Counted from the stretch's first letter, positions 24,981 to 34,894 are shown. The stretch: 64,000 nt of DNA from Nocardia rosealba (GCF_020216065.1 NZ_JAIWNA010000004.1:402025-466024), one strand, 5' to 3'. Program-made: numbers and translations. Notes: generated by a model from the letters alone, not told the origin.

Positions 24981-26321
24981 ATGGATCGCCAGAAGGAATT
25001 CGTGCTGCGGACGCTCGAAGAGCGGGACATCCGCTTCGTACGTCTCTGGTTCACCGATGTGCTGGGCTACCTCAAGTCCGTCGCCATCGCCCCCGCCGAG
25101 CTCGAAGGCGCCTTCGAGGAGGGCATCGGCTTCGACGGGTCGGCCATCGAAGGCTTCGCGCGCGTGTCCGAGGCGGACATGGTCGCGCGGCCCGATCCGT
25201 CGACCTTCCAGGTGCTGCCCTGGGCCAGCTCCAAGGGCCACCAGCATTCGGCGCGCATGTTCTGCGACATCACCATGCCCGACGGTTCGCCGTCGTGGGC
25301 CGATCCGCGCCACGTGCTGCGCCGTCAGCTGAACAAGGCCGCCGACGTGGGCTTCAGCTGCTACGTGCACCCCGAGATCGAGTTCTTCCTGCTGGAGAAC
25401 CAGCTCAAGGACGGCTACCAGCCGATGCCCGCCGACAACGGCGGCTTCTTCGACCAGGCGGTGCACGACTCGGCCCCCAACTTCCGCCGCCACGCCATCG
25501 ACGCGCTCGAGTCGATGGGCATCTCGGTGGAGTTCAGCCACCACGAGGGCGCGCCCGGTCAGCAGGAAATCGACCTACGCTACGCCGACGCGCTATCCAT
25601 GGCCGACAACGTGATGACCTTCCGCTACCTCATCAAGGAGGTGGCGATCGACGAGGGTGTGCGCGCGACGTTCATGCCCAAGCCGTTCTCCCAGTACCCC
25701 GGTTCGGCCATGCACACCCACATGAGCCTGTTCGAGGGCGAGTCCAACGCCTTCGCCGACCCGGACGACCCGAACAACCTGTCGAGCACCGCTCGCTCGT
25801 TCATCGCGGGCATCCTCGAGCACGCCCCGGAGATCAGCGCGATCACCAACCAGTGGGTCAACTCCTACAAGCGCCTCATCCACGGCGGCGAGGCTCCCAC
25901 GGCCGCGTCCTGGGGCCGTTCGAACCGCTCGGCGCTGGTCCGCGTGCCGATGTACACGCCGAACAAGTCGTCGTCGCGGCGCGTCGAGATCCGCAGCCCC
26001 GATTCGGCCTGCAACCCCTACCTCACCTTCGCGGTGCTGCTCGCGGCCGGCCTGCGCGGCATCGAGAAGGGCTACAACCTGCCGCCCGAGGCAGAGGACG
26101 ACGTGTGGTCGCTGACCGACGCCGAGCGCCGCGCGATGGGCTTCCGCTCGCTGCCGGGCACCCTCGACGAGGCACTGCAGGCGATGGAGCGCTCGGAGCT
26201 GGTCGCCGAGACCCTCGGCGAGCACGTGTTCGACTTCTTCCTGCGCAACAAGCGCCGCGAATGGGCCGACTATCGGAGCCAGGTCACCCCCTGGGAGCTC
26301 AAGGAATACCTCAGCCTGTGA
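24981..26321 (+). CDS. glnA2: Glutamine synthetase family protein GlnA2
   Basis: 446 residues, the same length as M. tuberculosis GlnA2. Type I glutamine synthetase motifs: GFDGSAIEGF near the N terminus, EIEFFLLE with metal ligands, HHEGAPGQQEIDLRY, HTHMSLFEG, NSYKRLIHGGEAPTAASWGRSNRSALVRVP and RRVEIRSPDSACNPYL. The region that carries the adenylylation tyrosine in GSI-beta enzymes reads YNLPPEAEDDVW and lacks the NLYxLPPE form, typical of the GSI-alpha type. Actinobacterial GlnA2 proteins can be auxiliary glutamine or gamma-glutamylpolyamine synthetases. It is co-directional with glnE, 76 bases downstream. Confidence 0.93.
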   Translation: MDRQKEFVLRTLEERDIRFVRLWFTDVLGYLKSVAIAPAELEGAFEEGIGFDGSAIEGFARVSEADMVARPDPSTFQVLPWASSKGHQHSARMFCDITMPDGSPSWADPRHVLRRQLNKAADVGFSCYVHPEIEFFLLENQLKDGYQPMPADNGGFFDQAVHDSAPNFRRHAIDALESMGISVEFSHHEGAPGQQEIDLRYADALSMADNVMTFRYLIKEVAIDEGVRATFMPKPFSQYPGSAMHTHMSLFEGESNAFADPDDPNNLSSTARSFIAGILEHAPEISAITNQWVNSYKRLIHGGEAPTAASWGRSNRSALVRVPMYTPNKSSSRRVEIRSPDSACNPYLTFAVLLAAGLRGIEKGYNLPPEAEDDVWSLTDAERRAMGFRSLPGTLDEALQAMERSELVAETLGEHVFDFFLRNKRREWADYRSQVTPWELKEYLSL

Positions 26322-26397
26322 CATGGCGGCTGGCGCCGCGGGTTCTCGGCGATCCGGCGTGACGTCGTTGTAGCCCGGACCATGTAAGTTTTGACGC

Positions 26398-29300
26398 ATG
26401 GTTCGGCCACCGACTGCCCGCTCCACTGTTCCCGGCGTAGGTCGGCTCGGGTTACTCGAACCCACCGCGGCGGACTCCCTGCACCAGCTCGGCTGGGACA
26501 ATGTCGACGGCGTGCCCGTGCTCTGGGCGCTGTCACGTTCGCCCGACGCCGATCTGGCTCTGTCCACGCTCGTGCGGTTGCGCGAAGCGCTCGGAAACGA
26601 GTGGGGTGAACTCGATTCGGCGATCCGCTCGGAAACGACGCTGCGCGGCAGGCTGTTCGCGCTGCTCGGTTCCTCGACGGCGTTCGGCGATCACCTCGTT
26701 GCCGTACCGCAGCGCTGGAAAGTGCTGCGCGCCAGTCGGCTTCCGGATCGCGACGAACTGATCGCCGACCTGCTCGACGCCGTCGACGCGAAACCCGAGA
26801 CCGGCCCCAACGCGGGCCCCATGCTGTTCCGGGCCGGTATCTCCGGTCCCGAGTCGATCGCGTTGCTGCGCGACCGGTATCGCGATCAGCTCATGCTCCT
26901 CGCCGCGATCGACCTGGCCTCCACCGTCGAGAACGAACCGGTGCCGCCGTATCAGGTGGTCGGCAGGCACCTGTCGGATCTGGCCGACGCCGCGCTCACC
27001 GCCGCCCTGTCGGTGTCGGTGGCGCGGGTCTGCAAGAACGGCGAGGTTCCGGTGCGCCTCGCGGTGATCGCGATGGGCAAATGCGGTGCGCGCGAACTGA
27101 ATTACGTCAGCGATGTGGACGTGGTCTTCGTCGCCGAGCCCGCCGACACCACCGCCACGCGCTTGGCCGCCGAGATGATGAGCGTCGCGAGTTCGGCCTT
27201 CTTCGAGGTCGACGCCGCGCTTCGCCCCGAGGGCAAGGCCGGTGCACTGGTGCGCACCCTCGATTCGCACCTGGCCTACTACAAGCGCTGGGCCCGCACC
27301 TGGGAGTTCCAGGCCCTGCTGAAGAACCGGCCGATGACCGGCGATCTCGAACTCGGACAGCAGTACCGCGACGCACTCATGCCGATGGTGTGGGCCGCCT
27401 CCGAACGCCCCGACTTCGTCGCCGACGTGCAGGCCATGCGCCGCCGGGTGGAAGACCTGGTGCCCGCCGACCTGCGCGAACGTGAACTCAAACTCGGCGC
27501 GGGCAGCCTGCGAGATGTCGAATTCGCCGTGCAGCTACTGCAATTGGTGCACGGGCGGGTCGACGACTCGCTGCACGTCACCAATACCGTCGAGGCGCTC
27601 ACCGCGCTCGCGGCGGGCGGGTACGTCGGCCGCGACGACGCCGCCAACCTCACCGCCTCCTACGAATTCCTCCGCCTGCTCGAGCACCGCCTGCAACTGC
27701 AGCGGCTGAAACGAACACACACCCTGCCCGCCGCCGACGACGAGGAAGGCATGCGCTGGCTGGCGCGCGCCGCCCACATCCGGCCCGACGGCCGTCAGGA
27801 CGCGGTCGGCGTGCTCGACACCGAGATCCGCCGCAACGCGGTGCGGGTGCGCCGCCTGCACGCCAAACTCTTCTACCGGCCGCTGCTCGACGCGGTGGCC
27901 CGGATGGATTCCGACGCCCTTCGCCTGAGCCCCGACGCCGCCGTGCGCCAGCTCGCCGCCCTCGGTTACGCCGCCCCGGAGAACGCGCTCGGGCACCTCA
28001 AGGCGCTCACCGGTGGAGTGTCGCGCAAGGGCCGGATCCAGGCGCTGCTGCTGCCGACACTGCTCGAATGGCTCGGTGACACACCGAATCCCGACGCGGG
28101 CCTGCTCGCGTACCGCCGGGTGTCGGAGGGGCTCGACGACCAGATCTGGTTCCTGCGCGAACTGCGCGACGAGGGCGCCATCGCCCAGCGGTTGATGATC
28201 GTGCTCGGCTCCTCGGAGTACCTACCCGATCTGCTCATCAACGCCCCCGAGACCATCCGCATGTACGCCGACGGCCCCGGCGGGCCACAGCTGCTCGGAC
28301 CGCAACCCGAGGACGTGGCGCGCGGCATCCAGACCGCCGCCGCCCGCTACGACGACCCGAAACGCGCTGTGGCGGCGGCTCGTTCGCTGCGCAGGCACGA
28401 ACTGGCCAGGGTCTCCTCGGCCGACCTGCTCGGCATGCTCGACGTGCCGCAGGTGTGCGCGGCGCTGTCGTCGGTCTGGGTGGCCGTGCTCGAGGCGGCG
28501 CTCAGCGCTGTCATCCGGGCCTCGGAAGCCGAGCGTGGCGCCCCCGCGCCCGCCGACATCGCGGTGATCGGCATGGGCAGGCTCGGCGGTAAGGAACTCG
28601 GCTACGGTTCCGACGCCGACGTGCTGTTCGTATGCGATCCCCGCCCCGGCGAAGACGAGACGACCGCGGTGAAGTGGGCGACCAATGTCGCGGAGAACGT
28701 GCAGCGGCTGCTCGGTGCCCCCAGTGTCGACCCGCCGCTGCAGGTCGATGCGGGCTTGCGCCCCGAGGGGCGTCAGGGCGCCCTGGTTCGCACGCTCGCG
28801 GCCTATCAGGCCTACTACGCCCAGTGGGCTCAGTCGTGGGAGGTGCAGGCGCTGCTGCGTGCACACCAGGTGGCGGGGGATCAGGACCTGGGTGTGCGGT
28901 TCCTGCACGTCATCGATCCGGTGCGCTACCCGGCAGGCGGGGTGTCGCCCGAGGCGGTGCGCGAGATCCGCCGTATCAAGGCGCGCGTGGATTCCGAGCG
29001 GCTGCCGCGCGGCGCCAACCCCGCCACCCACACCAAACTCGGTCGCGGTGGCCTGGCCGATATCGAGTGGACGGTGCAACTACTGCAGCTGCGGCACGCC
29101 CACGAGGTGCCCGGCCTGCACAACACCTCGACACTGCAGTCGCTCGACGTGATCGAAGCCGAGGGCATCCTCGAGCCGGAAGACGTTGCACTGCTGCGGG
29201 AATCGTGGCTCACGGCTACGGCGGCCCGCAACGCGCTCGTACTGGTGAAGGGCAAGCCGACCGATCAGCTGCCCGGTCCAGGCCGACTGCTGTCGGCGGT

Positions 29301-29409
29301 GGCGCGCGTGGCCGGCTGGCCCAACGACGACGGCAGTGAATTCCTCGACAACTACCTGCGCATCACGCGCCGGGCCAGGGCCGTCGTCGAGCGGGTCTTC
29401 GGGGTATGA
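26398..29409 (+). CDS. glnE: Bifunctional glutamine synthetase adenylyltransferase/deadenylase
   Basis: 1003 residues, full length, with two nucleotidyltransferase halves each followed by a helical GlnE domain. The catalytic blocks are GKCGARELNYVSDVDVVFV (first half, about residues 224-242) and GMGRLGGKELGYGSDADVLFV (second half, about 722-742); both keep the GS-x-x-x-D-x-D type acidic pairs (SDVDVVF, SDADVLF). Each is followed by FFEVDAALRPEGKAGALVRTL-like or PPLQVDAGLRPEGRQGALVRTL-like segments. It regulates GlnA1 by adding or removing AMP at a tyrosine; the matching tyrosine is present in the GlnA1 encoded at 41144-42580. The downstream hairpin at 29417 ends the glnA2-glnE unit. Confidence 0.96.
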   Translation: MVRPPTARSTVPGVGRLGLLEPTAADSLHQLGWDNVDGVPVLWALSRSPDADLALSTLVRLREALGNEWGELDSAIRSETTLRGRLFALLGSSTAFGDHLVAVPQRWKVLRASRLPDRDELIADLLDAVDAKPETGPNAGPMLFRAGISGPESIALLRDRYRDQLMLLAAIDLASTVENEPVPPYQVVGRHLSDLADAALTAALSVSVARVCKNGEVPVRLAVIAMGKCGARELNYVSDVDVVFVAEPADTTATRLAAEMMSVASSAFFEVDAALRPEGKAGALVRTLDSHLAYYKRWARTWEFQALLKNRPMTGDLELGQQYRDALMPMVWAASERPDFVADVQAMRRRVEDLVPADLRERELKLGAGSLRDVEFAVQLLQLVHGRVDDSLHVTNTVEALTALAAGGYVGRDDAANLTASYEFLRLLEHRLQLQRLKRTHTLPAADDEEGMRWLARAAHIRPDGRQDAVGVLDTEIRRNAVRVRRLHAKLFYRPLLDAVARMDSDALRLSPDAAVRQLAALGYAAPENALGHLKALTGGVSRKGRIQALLLPTLLEWLGDTPNPDAGLLAYRRVSEGLDDQIWFLRELRDEGAIAQRLMIVLGSSEYLPDLLINAPETIRMYADGPGGPQLLGPQPEDVARGIQTAAARYDDPKRAVAAARSLRRHELARVSSADLLGMLDVPQVCAALSSVWVAVLEAALSAVIRASEAERGAPAPADIAVIGMGRLGGKELGYGSDADVLFVCDPRPGEDETTAVKWATNVAENVQRLLGAPSVDPPLQVDAGLRPEGRQGALVRTLAAYQAYYAQWAQSWEVQALLRAHQVAGDQDLGVRFLHVIDPVRYPAGGVSPEAVREIRRIKARVDSERLPRGANPATHTKLGRGGLADIEWTVQLLQLRHAHEVPGLHNTSTLQSLDVIEAEGILEPEDVALLRESWLTATAARNALVLVKGKPTDQLPGPGRLLSAVARVAGWPNDDGSEFLDNYLRITRRARAVVERVFGV

Positions 29410-29416
29410 GGACATG

Positions 29417-29451
29417 AGAAAGGCCCCGCACCAGTGGTGCGGGGCCTTTCT
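29417..29451. terminator. Bidirectional Rho-independent terminator between glnE and csp
   Basis: A perfect 16-bp stem AGAAAGGCCCCGCACC (29417-29432) with its complement ending at 29451 and a 3-base loop. A/T-rich ends on both sides give U-tracts in either direction. It lies between convergent glnE and csp. Confidence 0.92.
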
Positions 29452-29468
29452 ACAGCATCACGCCGAAA

Positions 29469-29672
29469 TCAGATGGCGCGGACGTCCTGAGCCTGGGGGC
29501 CCTTCTGGCCCTGACCGACCTCGAACTCCACGCGCTGGCCCTCTTCGAGCGACTTGAAGCCCGAGCCGCCGATGGCCGAGTAATGCACGAAGACGTCGGG
29601 GCCGCCTCCGTCTTGGGCGATGAAGCCGAAGCCCTTTTCGCCGTTGAACCACTTAACAGTGCCTTGAGTCAT
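29469..29672 (-). CDS. cspA: Cold-shock protein (CspA family)
   Basis: 67 residues, single cold-shock domain: MTQGTVKWFNGEKGFGFI, DVFVHYSAI with RNP1 (GFGFI) and RNP2 (VFVHY) nucleic-acid-binding motifs. A single-stranded RNA/DNA-binding chaperone. Upstream in-frame sequence to 29771 is not family-like; ATG 29672 is preceded by an A-rich tract that would suit a structured cold-shock 5' UTR. It shares the terminator at 29417 with glnE. Confidence 0.97.
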   Translation of the reverse strand: MTQGTVKWFNGEKGFGFIAQDGGGPDVFVHYSAIGGSGFKSLEEGQRVEFEVGQGQKGPQAQDVRAI

Positions 29673-29893
29673 GTTTTTAAAAGTCTTTTCCGTAGGTGAG
29701 CCACGGCGATCACTTGCGATCAGCCCAGTCTCAGCGTCCAAGTATGCCACACTCGTCAGCAAACCGCGCATCCGACTGCATCACACCACCGTATGGGCGG
29801 AGTCTGCGGAAATCCCCGGGCGTGTCGCACGCGGTTTCGGTCATCCTTCGGCCTCCCTCACCCACCGCCGCGAAGTGTGCCAATCTGGGCACC

Positions 29894-30889
29894 ATGGACA
29901 TCGACCTCGCCATGCGGGTACTCGACGCACACGTGGCCTTCGAGAAGCAGCGGCTGCGCGATCCCGCGGGTTTTCTCGAACTGATCACCGAGGAGGTGGA
30001 CGGCGCGCTCGCCGAGGCCGACGTGCTCACCCTGGCCGAGGCCGTCACCCGCGAGCAGATCAAGGCCGTCGCGCACAAGTACGCGGTGCAGTTCCCCGTC
30101 GAGGGCGCCATCCCCGAACTCGTCGGTGAGGTGGCCGCGCGGTTGTACAACCATCGCGTCAACGACGAGATCGAGGTCGGCGAGGTCGTCGACACCCGCC
30201 ACTTCGACGACCTCGTCGACGCGATCGCGGGCATGGAGGTGACGCACCGGGTCCTGCGCATGGTGCTGAACAGTCCCGTCACCGTCGACGCCTGCGTGGA
30301 GGCCGTGCAGCGCGCGGTGGTGACCGCGGTCGACGACGGGCGCCATGTGGAGGGCGGCGGGCTGGCCGCCTCGCTACGTGGTGCGCTGTCGCGGCTGGCC
30401 GAACCGGCGATGCCCGTGATCGAGAACGGCGTCGGGCGCATCACCCGCACCGGTGCGCGATTCGTGTTGCGCGGCAACAGCAACGACGCCGACGAGGTGC
30501 TCATCGACACCGCCCGCGAGACCTGGCGCAAGCACGTCGGCGATTCGGTCGGCACCTTCCGTGAGGTGGTCTCGGCCGACGACGTCGAGGACATCGTCGT
30601 GCTCGCCTTCGAATTCTGGCGCTCCTTCCGCGACACCGACTACTTCCACGCCCTGCTCGACGAGGGCATCGACCACGTCTTCGACAAGTACGGCGACACC
30701 GCGCTCACCGAACTCCTGGCCGAGCTCGGCGTGAGCCGCGCCGACATCATGGAGGAGGCACTGCGTTTCGGCCCGTCGGTGCTCGAAAAGCTCGACGAAC
30801 GCGGCTATCTCGACGCACTGTTGCGACGCAGGCTCGCACCGTTCTACGCCTCGGCGGAGTTCCGTGCCGCGGTGGCCGGGACCGGGTAG
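29894..30889 (+). CDS. Hypothetical helical protein, 331 aa
   Basis: The ATG at 29894 opens MDIDLAMRVLDAHVAFEKQR. The protein is predominantly helical and acidic with repeated LAEL/AVxxAV patterns, for example AVTREQIKAVAHKYAVQFP and SVLEKLDERGYLDALLRRRLAPFY at the C terminus. It has no signal peptide and no membrane segment. I recognise no catalytic motif; similar proteins of this length are annotated as hypothetical in Nocardia and Rhodococcus. It precedes the DUF262 gene by 115 bases on the same strand. The frame is open upstream to 29696, but that part lacks coding character. Confidence 0.78.
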   Translation: MDIDLAMRVLDAHVAFEKQRLRDPAGFLELITEEVDGALAEADVLTLAEAVTREQIKAVAHKYAVQFPVEGAIPELVGEVAARLYNHRVNDEIEVGEVVDTRHFDDLVDAIAGMEVTHRVLRMVLNSPVTVDACVEAVQRAVVTAVDDGRHVEGGGLAASLRGALSRLAEPAMPVIENGVGRITRTGARFVLRGNSNDADEVLIDTARETWRKHVGDSVGTFREVVSADDVEDIVVLAFEFWRSFRDTDYFHALLDEGIDHVFDKYGDTALTELLAELGVSRADIMEEALRFGPSVLEKLDERGYLDALLRRRLAPFYASAEFRAAVAGTG

Positions 30890-31004
30890 CGCGGCACTCG
30901 ACCCGCCAGTCCTGTTCGGGCGCTGGGATGTCGGAGCCTGTCGGTACGATCCGTGCGACGATGGGGCGGTTCGCCGCTAGGAGGAACGCGATCGAAAGGC
31001 TGTC

Positions 31005-33521
31005 GTGACACGTCTGTCCACCCTGCTCGACCAGATCGATTCCGGGGCCGTGCTGCTGCCGGAGTTCCAGCGCGGGTACGTGTGGAACCGCGATCAGGTG
31101 CGTGGGCTCATGCGGTCGCTGTACCTGGGTTACCCGGTCGGTGGCTTGCTGGTGTGGGAGACAGGATCCGACGACATCGCGGTGCGCGGCACGGCCGCCG
31201 GCTCGGGCCTGCGGCAGCTGCTGCTCGACGGCCAGCAGCGCATCACCACCCTCTACGGCATCGTGCGCGGGAAGGCGCCGTCGTTCTTCGAGGGCGACGC
31301 CGTCGCGTTCACCGGCCTCCATTTCGATGTCGAGCGTGAGCTTTTCGAGTTCCAGGTGCCAGGTCGTGACATCAGTCCGGCGTGGATCGATGTCACCGAA
31401 CTGTTCGCGCTCGGCCCGATGCACTACATGTCCAGGTTCCCCGACGAGTCGCCGGAAACGCTGGCGCTGTACCTGGACCGGTTGAACAAGCTGCGCGAGA
31501 TCACCCACCGCGAGTTCAATGTCGAGACCATCACCGGCTCGGATCGCACGGTCGACGAGGTGGTCGACATCTTCAACCGGGTGAACTCCGGCGGCACCAA
31601 ACTCTCCAAGGGCGACCTGGCGCTGGCCACCCTGTGCGCCCAGTGGCCGCAGGCGCGCGGCAACCTGCGCGATCACCTGATCCGCTGGGACAAGGACGGC
31701 TACACCTTCACCCTCGACTGGCTGCTGCGCAATGTGATCGCGGTCGGCAACGGGCGCTCCCATTTCGACGCGCTCGGCGACCTCGAACCCGCCGAATTCG
31801 AGCTGGCGCTGAGCGAGTCGGCGCGTCAGGTCGACACCTTCCTCGACACCGTCGCGGGCAGGCTCGGCCTCGACCACGACCGAGTCCTCATGGGCCGCTA
31901 CGCGATTCCGGTCATCACCCGGCTGCTGTTCCTCAACGGCGGGCAGTTCGACAACGACCTGCACCGCGACCGGGTGCTGTACTGGTACATCCATTCGGCG
32001 CTGTGGGGCCGCTTCAGCGGGTCGACCGAGACTTTCCTGCAGCAGGACTACGACACCCTCGAACGCGGTGGTATCGACGCGCTGATCGCCTCCCTGGAAC
32101 GCCTGCGCGGCGGCTCGCTCGACCTGTGTGCCGACGACTTCGCCGGCGCCACCCGCGGTTCGCGTTTCTATCCGCTGCTGTACCTGCTCACCCGCGTGGA
32201 CGGTTCGCGCGATCTCGGCACCGGAACCGAACTCGGCATCGAACAGTTCGGCGACCGCACCCCGGTGCAGGTGCACTACCTGTTCCCCAAAACCCTGCTG
32301 CGCGAATACGGCTACGAACGCAACGAGATCAATGCGATCGCCAACTTCTGCTTCTTGAGTCCCGGCTCGGAAGCCGAAGTGGGCGAGCGTGAACCGGCCG
32401 ACTACTTCGCGGAGATGGAGCGGCGCAACCCGGGCGTCCTCGCCTCGCAGTGGATTCCCACCGACCCCAACCTCTGGCGCGTGGAGAACTATCGCGAATT
32501 CCTGCGCGCGCGGCGCATGCAGCTCTCGCGGGCGGCCGATACGTTCCTGGAGAAGCTGCGCACGGGTAACCTGCACCGGCCGACGCTGCTGACGGTCGGC
32601 GTCGCCGGTGTCACGGTCGGCGACCCGGCCGTCGACCAGGTGAACGCCCTCGTGGAGGACCTCGTCGCCGACGGCTTCGGTTTCCCGCTGCTCGACAGCG
32701 AGGTCTCCGACCCCATCACCGGCCGCGAACTCGCGGTGGCGGAGGCGTTCTGGCCCGAGGGTCTGCAGCCCGGTGTCGGGATGCCCGTGGTGCTGCTGCT
32801 CGAACCGGCCGATGCCGACCTCACCCGCTTCTCCCAGCTGGGTTACGCGGTGTTCACCTCCGTCGACGCCCTGCGCGGCTACGTGGAGAACCTGCGTGCC
32901 GAGGCGTCCGGCGCTCCCGGCTTCGACGGTCCCGCCGCCGATGTGGCCGCGCTGGCCGAACGGCTGCCCGCCACCTGGGTCGGCAACTCCGAACTGGTCT
33001 GGTTCACCTACTCGTGGGCGCTGCTCGAGCAGGACCGGGCGAGCGGTCCCGAGGTGGTGGAACTCAGTCCCGAACAGGTCGCGTTGCGCTACATCGCGCT
33101 GTGGGCGCTCACCCGCACCTTCTACATCCACGCCTTCGACCAGGGCAACCCCGGGGAATGGCGCTACTACCTCGGCGACGCCATCGGCCCCAACCCGCTG
33201 ATCCCGCGTGAGTGGCTCGCCGAGCGGGCGGTCCAGTCCGGTGCCCTGGCGCCCGGTGCGGTCCCCGGTGACGAGGACATCGCGATCGCCCTGGTGCACG
33301 GCGTCATCGATACCGTCGACGAGGTGGCCAACGCGCTCACCCATATCCTGGGCGGGCCGGGCCTGTTCGCTTCGCTCTGGGCCTCGGCGGGCGCGGCCGA
33401 ACACTACGGTTATCCGCTCTCGACCGATCAGATCAACGACCTCATCAACCAGGTCGTCAACGATCCGGCGTCGCGAAAGATCCAGGCCTACAACTGGATC
33501 GAAGCGGGCATGCCGCTCTAG
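31005..33521 (+). CDS. DUF262 (GmrSD-like) protein with HNH-like region and long C-terminal extension
   Basis: 838 residues from GTG 31005 (GAAAGG a few bases upstream). The N-terminal DUF262/ParB-like domain has VLLPEFQRGYVWNRDQVRGL at residues 17-36 and the LDGQQRITTLYG nucleotide-binding motif at about 75-86. NRVNSGGTKLSKGDLALA follows near residue 193. A DUF1524/HNH-like region begins at about residue 423 (HYLFPKTLLREYGYERNEINAIANFCFL); one later asparagine of that motif is not obvious. Residues 520-838 form an extra domain I do not recognise. DUF262-DUF1524 proteins include GmrSD, which restricts modified phage DNA, so a defence role is plausible but inferred. Confidence 0.82.
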   Translation: MTRLSTLLDQIDSGAVLLPEFQRGYVWNRDQVRGLMRSLYLGYPVGGLLVWETGSDDIAVRGTAAGSGLRQLLLDGQQRITTLYGIVRGKAPSFFEGDAVAFTGLHFDVERELFEFQVPGRDISPAWIDVTELFALGPMHYMSRFPDESPETLALYLDRLNKLREITHREFNVETITGSDRTVDEVVDIFNRVNSGGTKLSKGDLALATLCAQWPQARGNLRDHLIRWDKDGYTFTLDWLLRNVIAVGNGRSHFDALGDLEPAEFELALSESARQVDTFLDTVAGRLGLDHDRVLMGRYAIPVITRLLFLNGGQFDNDLHRDRVLYWYIHSALWGRFSGSTETFLQQDYDTLERGGIDALIASLERLRGGSLDLCADDFAGATRGSRFYPLLYLLTRVDGSRDLGTGTELGIEQFGDRTPVQVHYLFPKTLLREYGYERNEINAIANFCFLSPGSEAEVGEREPADYFAEMERRNPGVLASQWIPTDPNLWRVENYREFLRARRMQLSRAADTFLEKLRTGNLHRPTLLTVGVAGVTVGDPAVDQVNALVEDLVADGFGFPLLDSEVSDPITGRELAVAEAFWPEGLQPGVGMPVVLLLEPADADLTRFSQLGYAVFTSVDALRGYVENLRAEASGAPGFDGPAADVAALAERLPATWVGNSELVWFTYSWALLEQDRASGPEVVELSPEQVALRYIALWALTRTFYIHAFDQGNPGEWRYYLGDAIGPNPLIPREWLAERAVQSGALAPGAVPGDEDIAIALVHGVIDTVDEVANALTHILGGPGLFASLWASAGAAEHYGYPLSTDQINDLINQVVNDPASRKIQAYNWIEAGMPL

Positions 33522-33775
33522 TCCGGTGCGCCGGTCACGCGCTGGAAGGTCGTGACGAATTCGCGCAGGGCATCGGGGTCGGCCGTTTCCACGGTGATCG
33601 GGGTGCCCGCGCGCACGTCGAGTTCCGGCCAGCAGACGGGCAGGACCGGCAGCTGCACGGTCCGGGTACCGATGGTCATGGTGATCGCGGGGGTGCGGCT
33701 CGTCGCGACGGTCATCAGGTTCTCGACGGCCTGCTCGGTGAGCTGCCCGGCGGCACTGAATTGTTCGATGTACAC
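33518..33775 (-). CDS. Small hypothetical protein, 85 aa
   Basis: Two GTG codons are possible; the second (33775) is preferred because AAGGAG lies 6 bases upstream of it and directly abuts the first. The product begins VYIEQFSAAGQLTEQAVENL, then a beta-rich stretch (TPAITMTIGTRTVQLPVLPV) and a helical end. It has no membrane segment. The 3' end overlaps the DUF262 gene by 4 bases in convergent orientation. Function unknown. Confidence 0.65.
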   Translation of the reverse strand: MYIEQFSAAGQLTEQAVENLMTVATSRTPAITMTIGTRTVQLPVLPVCWPELDVRAGTPITVETADPDALREFVTTFQRVTGAPD

Positions 33776-33869
33776 GGCCACCTCCTTCTCGGCGGCCAGT
33801 GTATGCCCCTCAGAGAATCCTCAGAGGCACCACAGCGAGGCCCGATGCGTACCCGCTTAGGCTGCTCGC

Positions 33870-34820
33870 ATGATGCGTGAATGGATGGATCGAGCACTGC
33901 TCGTCCTGGGGTGGGGCGCAATGATCGCGGCGGTGGCCGGGATCGTGTTGCACGTCGGGAACTGGCAGCAGAAATCTTTGGTCTTGCTGGCTTCGGGGGC
34001 GATGTGGCTGATGCTCGGCGCCGTGGTGGGGGTGGTGTTGCTGCTGCTCGCGCGCGGGTGGCGCAGTGCCGCCGTGGGGGCCGCGGTGCTGGTGGGGGCG
34101 GGCGCGCTGGTCGTGCCGTCCTACGTTCCTGAGGCGCGCGCCGCCGACGGGCCGGAAGTGGTTGTGCTGCAGTCGAACATCCTCTTCGGCAAGGCCGACC
34201 CGAACGCGGTGGTCTCGACGGTGCGCGACAACGACGTCGACCTACTCACCGTCGAGGAACTGACCTTCGACGCGATCACGGCGCTGCGCGCGGCCGGGCT
34301 GGAGGAGCAACTTCCGCACTTCTACCTCGAAGCGGCCCACGCGGGCGGCGGCGGCACCGGAATCTACAGCCGCTATCCCTTGCGTGACACCCGGAAATTC
34401 GACGGATTCGTGATGAGCAACCTGGGTGCGACCATGGAACACCCGCAGCGCGGCCCGATCTCGGTGTTCGCCTTCCATCCGATGCCGCCGAACCTCGACT
34501 TCGTGGCGTGGTCGAACGAGATGCGCCGGGTCGACGAGATCCTCGCCGCCACCAGCGCGCCCGCGATCGTCGGCGCGGATTTCAATGCGACCCAGAATCA
34601 TTCGGCCTACCGGGCACTGCTCGACGGCCCGTTCGCCTCGGCCGCCGACCAGACCGGCGACGGCATCCTGCTCACTTACCCCGCCGACCGCCGCTGGGGT
34701 CCGCTGCTCGGTATCGACTACGTGTTGGTCGCCGGTGGCGTCGCCGAAGACGTTCGCACACTGACCCTTCCGGGTACCGACCACCGCGCTGTGCTCGCCA
34801 CGCTCCGAATGGACCGCTGA
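33870..34820 (+). CDS. Membrane-anchored endonuclease/exonuclease/phosphatase family protein
   Basis: 316 residues. Three hydrophobic segments at the N terminus (about residues 8-27, 36-60 and 67-86) are followed by an extracytoplasmic EEP-fold domain. Motifs: VVLQSNILFGKADP (first Asn/metal region), DLLTVEELT, IVGADFNATQNH and the C-terminal PGTDHRAVLATL. The family includes sphingomyelinases, phosphodiesterases and DNases; the membrane layout suggests a surface-exposed phosphodiesterase. ATG 33870 and 33873 are adjacent options. It is followed 74 bases later by the metalloprotease gene. Confidence 0.87.
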   Translation: MMREWMDRALLVLGWGAMIAAVAGIVLHVGNWQQKSLVLLASGAMWLMLGAVVGVVLLLLARGWRSAAVGAAVLVGAGALVVPSYVPEARAADGPEVVVLQSNILFGKADPNAVVSTVRDNDVDLLTVEELTFDAITALRAAGLEEQLPHFYLEAAHAGGGGTGIYSRYPLRDTRKFDGFVMSNLGATMEHPQRGPISVFAFHPMPPNLDFVAWSNEMRRVDEILAATSAPAIVGADFNATQNHSAYRALLDGPFASAADQTGDGILLTYPADRRWGPLLGIDYVLVAGGVAEDVRTLTLPGTDHRAVLATLRMDR

Positions 34821-34894
34821 CACTTCTGGATTACCATGTGAGCGCTCGACAGCGGAGGCTTCGTGTCCGCGTCATTTTCCGGGGAGGACAGCGT

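Noticed and set aside
30747..33404. An 885-codon minus-strand frame opposite the DUF262 gene
   Set aside because: Composition (Gly, Arg, Val, Asp, Gln) is that of an antisense shadow, and the plus-strand gene has recognisable motifs.
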